From NCBI RefSeq assembly GCF_003614975.1, contig NZ_QZWI01000007.1:1-64000 (forward strand): DNA of 64,000 nt. Reading direction: 5' to 3'. The notes under the pieces were generated by a model. That model was not told the origin of the DNA. It saw only the letters and a list, made by a program, of their open reading frames with translations, and searched no databases. The stretch comes from Rahnella bruchi (lineage in GTDB: Bacteria > Pseudomonadota > Gammaproteobacteria > Enterobacterales > Enterobacteriaceae). The number at the start of each line of letters is the position of its first letter. The stretch's first letter is position 1. The position numbers and the translations under genes were made by a program. Positions 17,589-26,959 of the stretch are shown here, one piece after another.

Positions 17589-19376
17589 ATGCTGCTATCC
17601 GCCCCGCTGATGCTGGTCATCATAGGACTGGGATCCTTGCTGGCGCAGTGGCTGGCCTGGTTGTTAAAAATCCCGGCCATATTGCCTTTACTGTTGCTGG
17701 GGGTCGTACTCGGGCCAGTGACACACATCATTCAGCCTGACGCCCTGTTTGGGGATCTGCTGTTTCCACTGGTATCCATTTCGGTCGCCATCATTTTGTT
17801 TGAAGGCGCTCTGACGCTGCGCGTGGATGAAGTGCGCGGGCTCGGCGGTGTGGTGCGAAATCTGGTGACCATCGGGATGCTGGTGACGTTCGCTGTCATC
17901 AGCCTCGCCTGCTGGTGGCTGCTGGGGTTTGAACCGGAACTGGCAGCGCTGGTCGGTGCAGTAACGGTCGTGACCGGCCCGACAGTGATTGCGCCGTTGA
18001 TGCGCGTAGTGCGTCCGAATGCGGCAATTAACCAGGTGCTGCGGTGGGAAGGGATTGTGATCGACCCGGTGGGTGCGATTTTTACCCTGCTGGTGTTTGA
18101 ATTTATTACCCTGCGTGAACATGCCGAATCGCTGACGCATCTAATCTGGACGCTCGGGGAAACCGCCGCCGCAGGGCTGGTTCTCGGCTCAGTATTTGGT
18201 TACGTGCTGGGTGTCGCGCTGCGCCGTGTGTGGATCCCCGCGTATCTGCAAAACCTCGGCGTTCTGGCGGTGATGCTGACCGCTTTCGGGCTTTCCAACG
18301 CGCTGGCGGATGAATCCGGCATGCTGACCGTCACAGTGATGGGCATCTGGCTGGCGAACATGCGTGATGTCGATACCACTGACATTCTGGCCTTTAAGGA
18401 AGAACTTTCGGCCATCCTGATTTCAGCGTTATTCATTATTCTGGCGGCACGACTGGATATTCATGCGCTGATTGAAATGGGCTGGCCGCTGATTGGCCTG
18501 CTGTTAGTGGTGCAGTTTATCGCCCGACCGCTGTGTATTGCGGTCTCGACGTGGCGATCTTCCCTGCACTGGCGCGACCGCCTGCTGCTGTGCTGGATTT
18601 CTCCCCGTGGCATCGTGGCTGCGGCAGTCAGTTCACTGTTCGCCCTGACGTTACAACGCATGAATTATCCTCAGGCCGACAAACTGGTCACGGTGGTCTT
18701 TGCCATTATCATCGGCACCGTGGTACTGCAAAGCCTGACCAGCCGGGGAATTGCGCGCATGCTTCGGGTACAGCAGAAAACGCCACGCGGCGTACTGATT
18801 ATCGGTGCAAACAGCGTAGCGCGGGTGCTGGCAAAAGTGCTGATGAAGCAGGACATTCCGGTGCGCCTCACCGACAGCAGCTGGGAATATTACCGGCAGG
18901 CGCGGATGGACGGTATTCCGGCCTATTACGGCAATGCGTGGTCAGAACATGCGGAGAATTTTCTCGATCTGAGCGGCGTATCGCAGGTGCTGGCGCTTTC
19001 GCCAAACCGCCATCAGAACGCGCTGGCGGTCTATCATTTCGGCCATATTTTCGGGCGGGAAAACGTGTTTGCCGTACGCTCCGGCCCTGCGCTCAAAGGC
19101 GCCCGCTCACAGGAAAACAGCCGTTTTCAGCGTCACGAAGTGCTGTTCAGCAGCGATGCGACCTATTCGAAACTCAGCTCTTTACTGGCCAAAGGCGCGG
19201 TGATTAAAGCCACCCACCTCAGTGAAAGTTTTGGCTGGATAGATTATCTGGAGAAAAACAGCGGCGTGCTGCCTCTGTTTGCCGTGAGTGAAAACGACAC
19301 GCTGGTGGTGCTTAAGGACGGCAATACTCCGCCGGTTCCCTGCACACTGATTGCGCTGGTGCAGAACGAGGCATAA
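17589..19376 (+). CDS. CPA1-type sodium or potassium/proton antiporter with TrkA-N domain
   Basis: 595-residue inner-membrane cation:proton antiporter. The first roughly 385 residues hold about 12 membrane helices. The CPA core motifs are visible: the discontinuous-helix segment GAVTVVTGPTVIAPLMR and the motif with a conserved acidic residue, WEGIVIDPVGAIF. SPRGIVAAAVSSLFAL is another signature of NhaP-like CPA1 proteins. From about residue 395 a Rossmann TrkA-N/RCK-like domain follows (GVLIIGANSVARVLAKVL). This suggests nucleotide-linked gating, although the glycine pattern is not the classic GxGxxG. GGGAAAAATT precedes the ATG. It is divergent from the autotransporter and ends at a strong terminator, so it is likely monocistronic. 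Confidence 0.85.
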   Translation: MLLSAPLMLVIIGLGSLLAQWLAWLLKIPAILPLLLLGVVLGPVTHIIQPDALFGDLLFPLVSISVAIILFEGALTLRVDEVRGLGGVVRNLVTIGMLVTFAVISLACWWLLGFEPELAALVGAVTVVTGPTVIAPLMRVVRPNAAINQVLRWEGIVIDPVGAIFTLLVFEFITLREHAESLTHLIWTLGETAAAGLVLGSVFGYVLGVALRRVWIPAYLQNLGVLAVMLTAFGLSNALADESGMLTVTVMGIWLANMRDVDTTDILAFKEELSAILISALFIILAARLDIHALIEMGWPLIGLLLVVQFIARPLCIAVSTWRSSLHWRDRLLLCWISPRGIVAAAVSSLFALTLQRMNYPQADKLVTVVFAIIIGTVVLQSLTSRGIARMLRVQQKTPRGVLIIGANSVARVLAKVLMKQDIPVRLTDSSWEYYRQARMDGIPAYYGNAWSEHAENFLDLSGVSQVLALSPNRHQNALAVYHFGHIFGRENVFAVRSGPALKGARSQENSRFQRHEVLFSSDATYSKLSSLLAKGAVIKATHLSESFGWIDYLEKNSGVLPLFAVSENDTLVVLKDGNTPPVPCTLIALVQNEA

Positions 19377-19426
19377 AAAATCCGCGCCGCTGATTCACCT
19401 TAATGGACAGCGCCGCGGGCTTTTTT
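19375..19426 (+). terminator. Rho-independent terminator between convergent genes
   Basis: A-run, then CCGCGCCGCTG (19382-19392), a 15-base loop, CAGCGCCGCGG (19408-19418; one mismatch in the stem), then GC and TTTTTT. It overlaps the antiporter stop codon and lies just before the convergent FUSC gene end, so it can act in both directions. Confidence 0.8.
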
Positions 19427-19435
19427 CGTTACCGG

Positions 19436-21487
19436 TTACGCCAGCTCCGGCCAGCGCGCGGTCGGATACAACGCCATACGGATGTTGAACAGGTGGAACA
19501 GCGGCGTGAACAGTTTGATATCCTCACGGCATAACGCTTCAAGCCTCACCAGCGCCTGATTCAGCTCATGGAGCAAGGAATCCGGCGGCCCGATGTAGAT
19601 ATTTTTCAGCCGCTTTTTGATGTAATTATTAATCTCATACATCAGCACTTCGGTCTCAACGTTATGATTTTTCAGTACGTCCTGATGACGGGCGTAAAAA
19701 TCATAGCAATTCACACCCAGCCAGATTTCGGTGATCAGATTCCCGCCCAGCGCCACCTTCGGTGATGGATCCGCTTTGTTACGCGGCAAAATAATGTTCA
19801 CTTTATCGAGCATGCTGGCGACATATTGCTGACGTCCGCGCAGCGATGAAGCATTGATTTTGATTTCGCTGGTGAACTGCAAAAGCTCTTTAATGCCTTT
19901 ACGCAGTGCACGTTTGGCAGTCCACGAAGGCCGTTTGTTACGGATAAGCGCGGTGGTCAGCAGCGCAATCATAATCCCGACAATTGTCGAAATCGCCGCA
20001 TTCACAATCACCAGCACATCGGGTTTAAAATCGTGACCCATACCGATAAAACCGGGGATCTGCGTGGCGATTATCAGGCCGATAAAATTGGTCGAAGGAT
20101 TAGCAATCACCAGCCCCAGCGCCAGAAGACCCGGCGCCAGACAGATAATCAATGCCTCAAAGGTGTTCGCCATCGGGATGAAGATAACGGCATAAATCAC
20201 GCTGATCACGATGGCGATCAGCACCCCTTTCAGAAACACTTTCATCGAGGCAATCGGGCTGTCGAGCGAGGCAAAGAATGAGCAGATAACCGCCGCCATC
20301 ATCGGCGCAGAAGCACCGTCGCGCCAGCCGGTGCCTATCCAGAACAAACAACCGATCATGGTCGCGGTGAAAGCGCAAAACGCTGAAAGCAGGATCATCC
20401 CTTCATCAATATGCTTTCTGAGCCCCAGTTTAATTTTGCTGCGCTTTTTCTCTTTGCTGAACTGCGTGACCCGCTCGGTTACGCCGTAATAGGATTCAGT
20501 GATGTGAACAAAGTTTTGCAAACGCTCAAGCAGACCGGTGAACAGCAGCCCTTCCTCCGGCGTCATTTCACCCCTTTCATAAAGATTTTTGATGCGGGCC
20601 TGCGAGGCACGGATTTCTGCCTGAATGCCTTTTGCATTGCCGCTGAGTTCAGCGCTGTTCAGCCACAACAGGAACTGACTGAAGGTCTCAGAGACAAAAT
20701 CAGGAAACGCAATTTGCTGTTCGGCCAGCAGATTAAGGCGCTTTTCAATGGCCGTCAGCGTGGGGATCAGATACGAGAGGTGCTGATACTGCGCCATCAC
20801 TAAACGGATCAGCCTGCGCGCGGAATCCCCTTCAAACACGCAGTGGGTGATCAACGTTTCCACATTCAGCGGGTAATTCGCCATCTGCACCAGAATATGT
20901 TCGCGTTCCGGCAACGGATCTTTGGCGGTCACGGTCAACAATTCATTGCACAGCTTTTTGGCGCTTTCGTACCAGTTATTGACGCTGTTCTCCAGCAAAT
21001 TACGCATGCGCACCGGAAACACCAGCATGTGGATCAGCGTGCTGCACACAATCGCGACGGTAATTTCTTCGACGCGCGAAATCACCGTATAAGTGATCGA
21101 CATCGGAGTATCGACATCAGCAAATCCCATGATCGCCGCGCTGTAACCCGCCAGCATAAAAACATAGCCTTTCGGCGTGCGGTCATGCAGTGAAAGATAC
21201 AGACAAAACGCCACCCACAGCGACACGCTGAGGCTGAAAAGCACCGGATCGGAGACGGTAAACGGATAAACCAGAAAGATAAAAACGCCGCCCAGCACGG
21301 TGCCAAGAAAACGGTACGTGGCTTTGGAAAGCGTGGACGCCGAATAGAGCTGTGAAATGACGTACACCGACACCATGGACCAGGCCGGTTTATCGAGATT
21401 GAGTTCGAGGGCTATATATAAGGCTAAAAATGCCGCAATACAGGTTTTGACTGAGAACAAAAGCGCATTTTTTGTTAACCATTTCAT
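19436..21487 (-). CDS. FUSC-family inner-membrane protein (AaeB/YdhK/YccS-like)
   Basis: 683 residues with the two-repeat architecture of the fusaric acid resistance superfamily: an N-terminal membrane bundle (about 10-170), a cytoplasmic helical region (about 175-350), a second bundle (about 365-520, starting ILLSAFCAFTATMIGCLFWI) and a C-terminal soluble tail. The first bundle has the typical LDKPAWSMVSVYVISQ..SASTLSKATYRFLGTVLGG. AaeB partners work with a membrane-fusion protein, but no AaeA-like gene is adjacent. It may therefore act alone or with a partner encoded elsewhere. Substrate unknown; aromatic acids are the usual guess. The length fits YdhK and AaeB relatives. Confidence 0.75.
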   Translation of the reverse strand: MKWLTKNALLFSVKTCIAAFLALYIALELNLDKPAWSMVSVYVISQLYSASTLSKATYRFLGTVLGGVFIFLVYPFTVSDPVLFSLSVSLWVAFCLYLSLHDRTPKGYVFMLAGYSAAIMGFADVDTPMSITYTVISRVEEITVAIVCSTLIHMLVFPVRMRNLLENSVNNWYESAKKLCNELLTVTAKDPLPEREHILVQMANYPLNVETLITHCVFEGDSARRLIRLVMAQYQHLSYLIPTLTAIEKRLNLLAEQQIAFPDFVSETFSQFLLWLNSAELSGNAKGIQAEIRASQARIKNLYERGEMTPEEGLLFTGLLERLQNFVHITESYYGVTERVTQFSKEKKRSKIKLGLRKHIDEGMILLSAFCAFTATMIGCLFWIGTGWRDGASAPMMAAVICSFFASLDSPIASMKVFLKGVLIAIVISVIYAVIFIPMANTFEALIICLAPGLLALGLVIANPSTNFIGLIIATQIPGFIGMGHDFKPDVLVIVNAAISTIVGIMIALLTTALIRNKRPSWTAKRALRKGIKELLQFTSEIKINASSLRGRQQYVASMLDKVNIILPRNKADPSPKVALGGNLITEIWLGVNCYDFYARHQDVLKNHNVETEVLMYEINNYIKKRLKNIYIGPPDSLLHELNQALVRLEALCREDIKLFTPLFHLFNIRMALYPTARWPELA

Positions 21488-21615
21488 CGTTAAATCAACA
21501 GCTCAGCGTTTTTCAAAACACCATTTTATACGCTGCAAATTCTTGCACCAGATTCAAGATTGTAACAAAACATACCTGACTATTAATCACTATGTAAAAT
21601 CAGTACCTTCCTACA

Positions 21616-21641
21616 TAAAAATCCACGCTTTCACGTGGATT
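21616..21641 (-). terminator. Terminator of the CopD-like gene
   Basis: On the minus strand AATCCACG, a 6-base loop and CGTGGATT are followed by TTTT. It lies 44 bases beyond the stop of the CopD-like gene and before the FUSC gene start. Confidence 0.75.
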
Positions 21642-21684
21642 CGCTGGTCTGATGTCTGGCTGCACTCTGAATAAAATCAGTGGA

Positions 21685-22119
21685 TTAAAAAGGGCGGATG
21701 ATAGCCATAATGCCGATGATGATTACGCCAATGACAATCACGCTTCCGGCTTTGCGCACCAGAGCAAAATCTTTGGCGGGCTGACCGCTGGCCAGACGAC
21801 GTAAGTTGCCAGAAAGCAGGCCATGCAGCGCGGACAGCACCAGCACCACGACCATTTTGATCAGCAGCCAAGCGTGCGGGAACTGGCCGTAACTGACAAT
21901 CATCCAGATCCCCGCCAACCACAGCAGGATCATCGCCGGACTCGTGATACAGCGGTTCCATTTCTGCACGCTGACGGCCAGCGCCCGCAGCCTCTCATCT
22001 GTGCCTGTCCCTGAACCCGCACTGCGAAACACCACGCTGACCAAAGCCAGTGCCAGCAACCCGCCAGTCCACAACACGCCTGCAATAAGGTGTAAGGCGT
22101 TCAGCCATTCATGCATCAT
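21685..22119 (-). CDS. CopD-domain four-helix membrane protein
   Basis: 144 residues from the ATG at 22119, which has GGAG at a 6-base distance; an ATG four codons earlier would bury that site. Four hydrophobic helices: EWLNALHLIAGVLWTGGLLALALVS, ITSPAMILLWLAGIWMI, HAWLLIKMVVVLVLSALHGLLSG and VIVIGVIIIGIMAII. The W-x-x-x-L-H-x-x-x-x-x-x-W-x-G opening and histidines in helices 1 and 3 (K-x-x-x-V..L-H) are features of CopD/DUF2269/HemJ-like proteins, which often bind heme or copper. The exact role is unknown. Monocistronic with its own terminator. Confidence 0.65.
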   Translation of the reverse strand: MMHEWLNALHLIAGVLWTGGLLALALVSVVFRSAGSGTGTDERLRALAVSVQKWNRCITSPAMILLWLAGIWMIVSYGQFPHAWLLIKMVVVLVLSALHGLLSGNLRRLASGQPAKDFALVRKAGSVIVIGVIIIGIMAIIRPF

Positions 22120-22270
22120 ATTTTTCTCCATAGGTTAACGACAATGCTGCCCACCGGATGAGTCCAACCTGCTGTCTCTCCACGGCTTTTGCCGGATTAT
22201 GTCCCTTTCCCACAATAAAGGCACGGGCAAAATCGTCACTTTTTCTTATCGCCCTCTGGCTTTACAAGAA

Positions 22271-22292
22271 GTAGGTAGACTGGTATACCTAC
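22271..22292. promoter_or_regulatory. Palindromic operator for the adjacent TetR regulator
   Basis: A 22-base near-palindrome with outer half-sites GTAGGTA (22271-22277) and TACCTAC (22286-22292) is self-complementary at 18 of 22 positions. It lies 28-49 bases before the TetR start codon, exactly where autoregulation of the tetR-eamA operon would be exerted. Size and position are typical of TetR-family operators; binding is inferred. Confidence 0.65.
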
Positions 22293-22319
22293 TGCAAATT
22301 CATTGCGACGAGAACACCC

Positions 22320-22907
22320 ATGTCCACATCAGACTCTTCACCACAAAGCGCCCGCGACCGCCTTCTGGGCGCGGCAAGGGTGCTGTTTTATAACGACGGC
22401 ATCGCCGCCACCGGCATTGACGCCATTATCAAAAGAGCCGGTGTCGCGAAAAAAAGCCTCTATAACAACTTCGAATCTAAGGCTGAACTGGTGGCGACGT
22501 ACATTGAAATCCGGCATGACGAATGGCTGCAACTGTACGCCAGCAGACTTGAAAACGCGGTCACGCCGAAGGAGAAAGTGTTGGCCGTTTTTCAGGCTTA
22601 TGACGACCACGCGGAGTTTTCCTACGAGCGCGGATTTCGTGGCTGCGGCCTGCTCAACGCCGCCGCTGAACTGCCTGCCGGTGCACCAGGACGGGTGGCG
22701 GTTCGCGGGCATAAAGAACAGGTGGAGGCGATCGTGAGCGCGCATCTTGCTGAGCTGTTCCCCGCTGATCTGGCTAAAGCGCAACTGATGGCGCGTCATT
22801 TCTCGTTTCTGCTGGAAGGCGCAATTTCGCGTGCCGGACTGGAAGGCAACGGCGAGTGCGTCCGTCAGGCAATGGAAATGGCCGCTGAAATGATGGAGGC
22901 GTCATGA
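22320..22907 (+). CDS. TetR-family transcriptional regulator
   Basis: 195 residues. The N-terminal helix-turn-helix is clear: ARDRLLGAARVLFYNDGIAATGIDAIIKRAGVAKKSLYNNFESKAELV (about 11-58), with the hallmark YNNFESK. The C-terminal part is the variable ligand-binding domain and has a few cysteines. It overlaps the downstream EamA transporter by ATGA, so the two are co-translated. With the palindrome just upstream, the simplest model is a repressor of itself and the transporter, released by the transported compound. The ligand cannot be read from sequence. Confidence 0.9.
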   Translation: MSTSDSSPQSARDRLLGAARVLFYNDGIAATGIDAIIKRAGVAKKSLYNNFESKAELVATYIEIRHDEWLQLYASRLENAVTPKEKVLAVFQAYDDHAEFSYERGFRGCGLLNAAAELPAGAPGRVAVRGHKEQVEAIVSAHLAELFPADLAKAQLMARHFSFLLEGAISRAGLEGNGECVRQAMEMAAEMMEAS

Positions 22908-23830
22908 TGGTCGCCCGCAGGGAGCGCATGACAGGGATCCTCGCCGTCCTGTTCGCTTCCGTGTTATGGGGTTCGACCGGCACCGCGGCGACCTTTGCGC
23001 CCGACGTCAGTCCGCTGGCCATCGGCGCGGTGGCAATGGGTCTGGGTGGATTGTTGCAGGCGCTGATTTCCGCCAGAGGCATTATTGCCAGCCGTCACAG
23101 ATTTCGCCAAAACTGGCGCATGTTACTGACCGGCGCGCTGGCAGTGGGTATCTATCCGCTGGCGTTTTACGCTTCCATGCACCTGGCTGGTGTCACGGTG
23201 GGCACGGTGATTTCTATCGGTTCCGCCCCGCTGTTATCGGCACTGATTGAGTATTCGCTCGACGGGCAACGTCTGTCGCGCCGCTGGATGACCGGCGCTG
23301 CCATCGGCGTTGCGGGGATGATTTTGCTGTGCATGGCCGAAAGTGCGGGTCATGCGGCAACCGGTCAGAGTTCCGGCGTGATTGCAGGCATGGGACTCGG
23401 GCTGATTGCCGGTCTGACTTACGCCCTCTATTCCTGGGCGGCGCGTCATTTGATGCAGCGTGGGATCGGCTCACGCGCCGCGATGGGCGCCACTTTCGGG
23501 CTCGGCGGCGTGTTCCTGATGCCGGTATTGTTCGCCACCGGCGCGCCACTGCTGGCGTCGTGGAATAATGCCGCGGTCGGCGCATATATGGCGCTGATCC
23601 CGATGTTCGTCGGCTACGTTTGTTTCGGCTATGCGCTGGCGCGGATCCCGGCCAGTATGGCGACCACCATCACCTTGCTGGAACCTGCCGTCGCGGCGGT
23701 ATTCGCGGTGCTGATCGTCGGGGAGCGGCTGCCTGCACTGGGCTGGACGGGCATCGGGCTGGTGGTGCTGTGCCTGATTTTTATCACCGTACCGCTGAAA
23801 AAACGCGCCCACCTGCCAGTTTCTGCATAA
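22904..23830 (+). CDS. EamA-family (DMT superfamily) transporter
   Basis: 308 residues with ten predicted membrane helices in two EamA repeats (about 12-145 and 155-295). Typical motifs are LFASVLWGSTGTAA at the start, a short G-rich turn between repeats, and AYMALIPMFVGYVCFGYALARIPASMATTITLLEPAVAAVFAVLIVGERL near the end (the E-P in helix 9 is a family landmark). Members export amino acids, metabolites or drugs, or import solutes. The ATG at 22904 overlaps the TetR stop, supporting regulation by that protein. A perfect terminator follows directly. Confidence 0.85.
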   Translation: MMVARRERMTGILAVLFASVLWGSTGTAATFAPDVSPLAIGAVAMGLGGLLQALISARGIIASRHRFRQNWRMLLTGALAVGIYPLAFYASMHLAGVTVGTVISIGSAPLLSALIEYSLDGQRLSRRWMTGAAIGVAGMILLCMAESAGHAATGQSSGVIAGMGLGLIAGLTYALYSWAARHLMQRGIGSRAAMGATFGLGGVFLMPVLFATGAPLLASWNNAAVGAYMALIPMFVGYVCFGYALARIPASMATTITLLEPAVAAVFAVLIVGERLPALGWTGIGLVVLCLIFITVPLKKRAHLPVSA

Positions 23831-23861
23831 AAAAATGGCTCCTGAATAAGGAGCCATTTTT
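23831..23861. terminator. Bidirectional terminator
   Basis: AAAAATGGCTCC (23831-23842), a 7-base loop, GGAGCCATTTTT (23850-23861): a perfect 12-bp stem that works on both strands, between the convergent EamA and alcohol dehydrogenase genes. Confidence 0.95.
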
Positions 23862-23885
23862 GTTTCTGCGTGGTTAATCAGACAG

Positions 23886-24944
23886 TCACACTGCCGCAGG
23901 CGCTTCCAGAGACGCCATATCAATCACGAAACGATAACGCACGTCCGCTCTTTCCATACGCTCAAACGCTTCGTTAATTTCTTCCATAAGGATCATTTCA
24001 CAATCCGGCAGAATGTTTTTCTCGGCACAGAAATCGAGCATTTCCTGAGTTTCGCGGATCCCGCCGATAGGTGAACCGGCCACGCGACGACGGCCCAGCA
24101 GCAACGGAACGGTGTTGAATTCGTCCATCGGCCCGACCTGCCCGACCAGCACCAGCGTGCCGTCCACGTCCAGCAACGGCAGGTACGGCGTGATGTCATG
24201 TTTTACCGGCACGGTATCGATGATTAAATCGAAATGATCGTGTGACTGTGCCATGGCATCGCTGTCCGCGCTGACCAGCAAACGGTTCGCGCCCAGCGCC
24301 AGGGCATCGGCTTCTTTGGCATTCGAACGGCTGACCACGGTGACATCCGCACCCAGACCGACCGCCAGTTTTACCGCCATATGGCCCAGACCGCCCAGAC
24401 CAATCACGCCCACACGGCTGCCCGGTTTGACGTTCCAGGTTTTCAGCGGCGACCAGGTGGTGATCCCGGCGCACAGCAACGGCGCAGCTTTGGACAGGTC
24501 TAACCCTTCCGGCATACGCAGACAGAACTCTTCGCGCACCACTAAATGCTTGGAATATCCGCCCTGTGTCGGTTCTTTGGTGAAACGGTCATACCCGGCG
24601 TAAGTTCCGGTATTCCCTTCACGACACAGCTGTTCTTCACCTTTTTTACACTGGTCGCATTCCTGACAGCTGTCCACCATGCAACCGACCGCGACATGAT
24701 CGCCAATCTTGTAACGGCTGACCTGACTACCAATTTGGGTCACGCGTCCGACAATCTCATGGCCGGGAACAATCGGATAATAGCTCCAGCCCCAGTCATT
24801 TCTCGCAGTATGCAAATCTGAATGGCAGACACCGCAGTACAGAATTTCCATTGCCACATCGTTATCACGCAGGCCGCGACGCTCAAAGGCGTACGGGGCA
24901 AGCGGTTTTTTAGGATCGTAGGCCGCAAATCCAACAGTTTTCAT
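23886..24944 (-). CDS. Zinc-dependent NAD(P) alcohol dehydrogenase (YahK/cinnamyl alcohol dehydrogenase type)
   Basis: 352-residue medium-chain dehydrogenase that reduces aldehydes with NADPH in this subfamily. Catalytic zinc ligands: C37 (CGVCHSDLH), H62-E63 (GHEIVG) and C158 (LLCAGITTWSPL). The structural zinc is held by C93, C96, C99 and C107. The Rossmann motif GLGGLGH is at about 182-188. The SPIGGIRETQEMLDFCAEKNI stretch is typical of the YahK/AdhC/CAD group. It is a single-gene unit facing the TetR/EamA operon. E. coli YahK is the closest recalled relative, but orthology was not tested. Confidence 0.9.
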   Translation of the reverse strand: MKTVGFAAYDPKKPLAPYAFERRGLRDNDVAMEILYCGVCHSDLHTARNDWGWSYYPIVPGHEIVGRVTQIGSQVSRYKIGDHVAVGCMVDSCQECDQCKKGEEQLCREGNTGTYAGYDRFTKEPTQGGYSKHLVVREEFCLRMPEGLDLSKAAPLLCAGITTWSPLKTWNVKPGSRVGVIGLGGLGHMAVKLAVGLGADVTVVSRSNAKEADALALGANRLLVSADSDAMAQSHDHFDLIIDTVPVKHDITPYLPLLDVDGTLVLVGQVGPMDEFNTVPLLLGRRRVAGSPIGGIRETQEMLDFCAEKNILPDCEMILMEEINEAFERMERADVRYRFVIDMASLEAPAAV

Positions 24945-25050
24945 CAGTCAGCTCCTGAGTCGTTAATGACCCATCTACTATAGATTTAAAGCCCGCAGCA
25001 ACAAGCCACAGTTCTCTTTATTTCTTGCCTGATCCTGCCAACCTGCATGC

Positions 25051-25899
25051 TTAGGATTTACGTTCCGGCAACTGACTCAGCCACTGGCTGCGGTATTGTG
25101 AGGGTGAACGGGCGGTACTTTTCCTGAAAACGCGGCAAAAATAGTTACTGTCGACAAAACCGCAGCTGTTCGCTACTTCTTTAATTTTCAGCTCGTAGCC
25201 TTTTAGCAGCAATTTCGCTCTTTCCAGCCGGACATGATTGAGATATTCGCTGAAACCGATATCGCCGGATTTGCGAAACAGGTGGGAAAGATAATTGGGC
25301 GTAATGTGAAAACGCTTCGCGACGTTTTCCCGCGTCAGCGGCAGCGAGGCATTTTCTTCGATGTACTTTTTGATCACTTCAAACAGCGCGCCGCTGCGGG
25401 TGAGAATTTGCGCGCGGTTAGCCAGCTGTTCCTGGCAATGACTCAGCAGTCCCGCCACCACGCAGCGGGCGGTTTGCTGATCGTCCGGATTGGAGACAAT
25501 TTCATTCATGGCCTGCAACAGAAACGACCCGACGCGCGGTCCGAGGCGCGGGACGCTTTGCTTATCTGTGCCGGTAAATTTTTCCCCGTCCCAGAACTGC
25601 AAACTGAACCCGAGCTTTTCTTTACTGAACAGAATGCTGAGTAAAATGGCGGGCCGCTGCCAGAGCGTCAGGTTCCATTTTCCGCCGGGAATATAAAGGG
25701 CGTCGCCTTCGCGTAACAGACCTTTGTCGGCCAGCACGCTGCGGTCACGCACTTCGCCTTCAATCACAAATTCAATACGCGGGAAGCTGACCAACGACGC
25801 CAGTTCGGGCGGCGGCTGAGAATTATCGGGGAACCGGATGGCGAACGCATCGCTGCCGGAAACCGACCGGAAGAGTGTTTCTATCACGTCTGGCAGCAT
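25051..25899 (-). CDS. AraC-family transcriptional regulator
   Basis: 282 residues: an N-terminal cupin-like sensor domain (about 1-150) and a C-terminal double helix-turn-helix (about 180-275). The latter contains LTRENVAKRFHITPNYLSHLFRKSGDIGFSEYL and the second helix with NSCGFVDSNYFCRVFRKSTARSPSQYR, the conserved AraC/XylS signature. Start ATG 25899 has GAGAG upstream. It lies downstream of the dioxygenase gene in the same direction but is separated by a terminator, so it is probably transcribed on its own. The target is unknown; the neighbouring dioxygenase or dehydrogenase are candidates. Confidence 0.9.
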   Translation of the reverse strand: MLPDVIETLFRSVSGSDAFAIRFPDNSQPPPELASLVSFPRIEFVIEGEVRDRSVLADKGLLREGDALYIPGGKWNLTLWQRPAILLSILFSKEKLGFSLQFWDGEKFTGTDKQSVPRLGPRVGSFLLQAMNEIVSNPDDQQTARCVVAGLLSHCQEQLANRAQILTRSGALFEVIKKYIEENASLPLTRENVAKRFHITPNYLSHLFRKSGDIGFSEYLNHVRLERAKLLLKGYELKIKEVANSCGFVDSNYFCRVFRKSTARSPSQYRSQWLSQLPERKS

Positions 25900-26000
25900 G
25901 GCACTCTCTCATTGATTTCTTTTCAGAATAACATACCCGTAACAATTTCGGGCTGAAGCAGAAATCAGAGAGTGTGAGCGGGCTCAATGCCCGGAAACAT

Positions 26001-26025
26001 AAAAGCCCGCACAGCGTCGGGCTTT
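26001..26025 (-). terminator. Terminator downstream of the dioxygenase gene
   Basis: AAAGCCCG (26002-26009) and CGGGCTTT (26018-26025) form an 8-bp stem; on the minus strand the second arm continues into TTTT. It separates the dioxygenase gene from the AraC gene. Confidence 0.75.
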
Positions 26026-26040
26026 CAGGATTAATGCGAT

Positions 26041-26808
26041 TCAGAGCACATCGAGCAGCCATTTCTGTGCCTGCGTCAGGCGGCTGGCGGTTTCAGGCTT
26101 CAGCCATTTGCGCTGATCCTGCTGCTGCGCATCCTCACGATCAATATAAAGGCTGTGCAACACGCGACGGCGTGTGCCTGTCTGGTTATTGGTGCCACCA
26201 TGCCAGGCGTGCGCGTTGTAAATCATCACGCTGCCTGCCGGTGCCTCAAACACCACTTCATCCGGATGCGGCAGCCCCACATCGGCCAGCACATCTTCCG
26301 GCAATTCTGGTCGATGGTGAGTGCCCGGAATAATGCGCGGTGCGCCGTTGGCTGCGCTCAAATCGTCAATCGCCACGATAGCATTCACCAGATGCACCTT
26401 AGGGAAATCCGGGCGCGGTTTTTTCCAGTCCGCATGCAGTGGCTGATGTCCGCCGTGGTGCAGCGCTTCGCGACCGTTCAGGCTGGATACCTTGAACGCG
26501 CTCTGAAAAATATGATGGCAGACAGACAGGATCAGCGGATGCGACCACACCTTTTCCCACACCGTGCCTTTGTTAATCATGTTGGCGATGCGGGTCGCTG
26601 TGGCTTCCTGATGGTGTTCAACCGCCAGATTATCGCCCTCTTTTTCCACCAGAGAATCGAAGGCGGTGCGCATATCTTCCAGCCAGTCTTTATCGATAAC
26701 ATTATGAATAACAATGTAACCGCGGGTCTCCAGTTCGTCGGCTTGCGCCTGTGTCAGCGGTTGTGTGGCGCCCAGTGCGTCCAGGTACTGTTCAGATGAA
26801 TGGTTCAT
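26041..26808 (-). CDS. Phytanoyl-CoA dioxygenase-family Fe(II)/2-oxoglutarate oxygenase
   Basis: 255 residues with the double-stranded beta-helix of the PhyH family. The facial triad is visible: H125 and D127 (LHADW) and a distal histidine in NAHAWHGGTNN (H203 most likely), with R214/R215 placed to bind 2-oxoglutarate. Such enzymes hydroxylate small molecules. The HADW and AHAWHGGTNNQTG context suggests a free small-molecule substrate, not a CoA ester, but that is a guess. The start has AAGGGGCGAG upstream. A single gene followed by a terminator; an AraC regulator lies just beyond. Confidence 0.85.
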   Translation of the reverse strand: MNHSSEQYLDALGATQPLTQAQADELETRGYIVIHNVIDKDWLEDMRTAFDSLVEKEGDNLAVEHHQEATATRIANMINKGTVWEKVWSHPLILSVCHHIFQSAFKVSSLNGREALHHGGHQPLHADWKKPRPDFPKVHLVNAIVAIDDLSAANGAPRIIPGTHHRPELPEDVLADVGLPHPDEVVFEAPAGSVMIYNAHAWHGGTNNQTGTRRRVLHSLYIDREDAQQQDQRKWLKPETASRLTQAQKWLLDVL

Positions 26809-26959
26809 TTCTCGCCCCTTCAGTTAACGTTTGCGTAACATAAAAGTACGGCAGTTTTTATAGGAAAAAACGATGCAAAACCTACGAAATACTGGATATT
26901 TGTGTGATGGCGAAAAAAGTGTGAGACAGCGTTAATTTCCGGGACGGGAATACAGCGGC

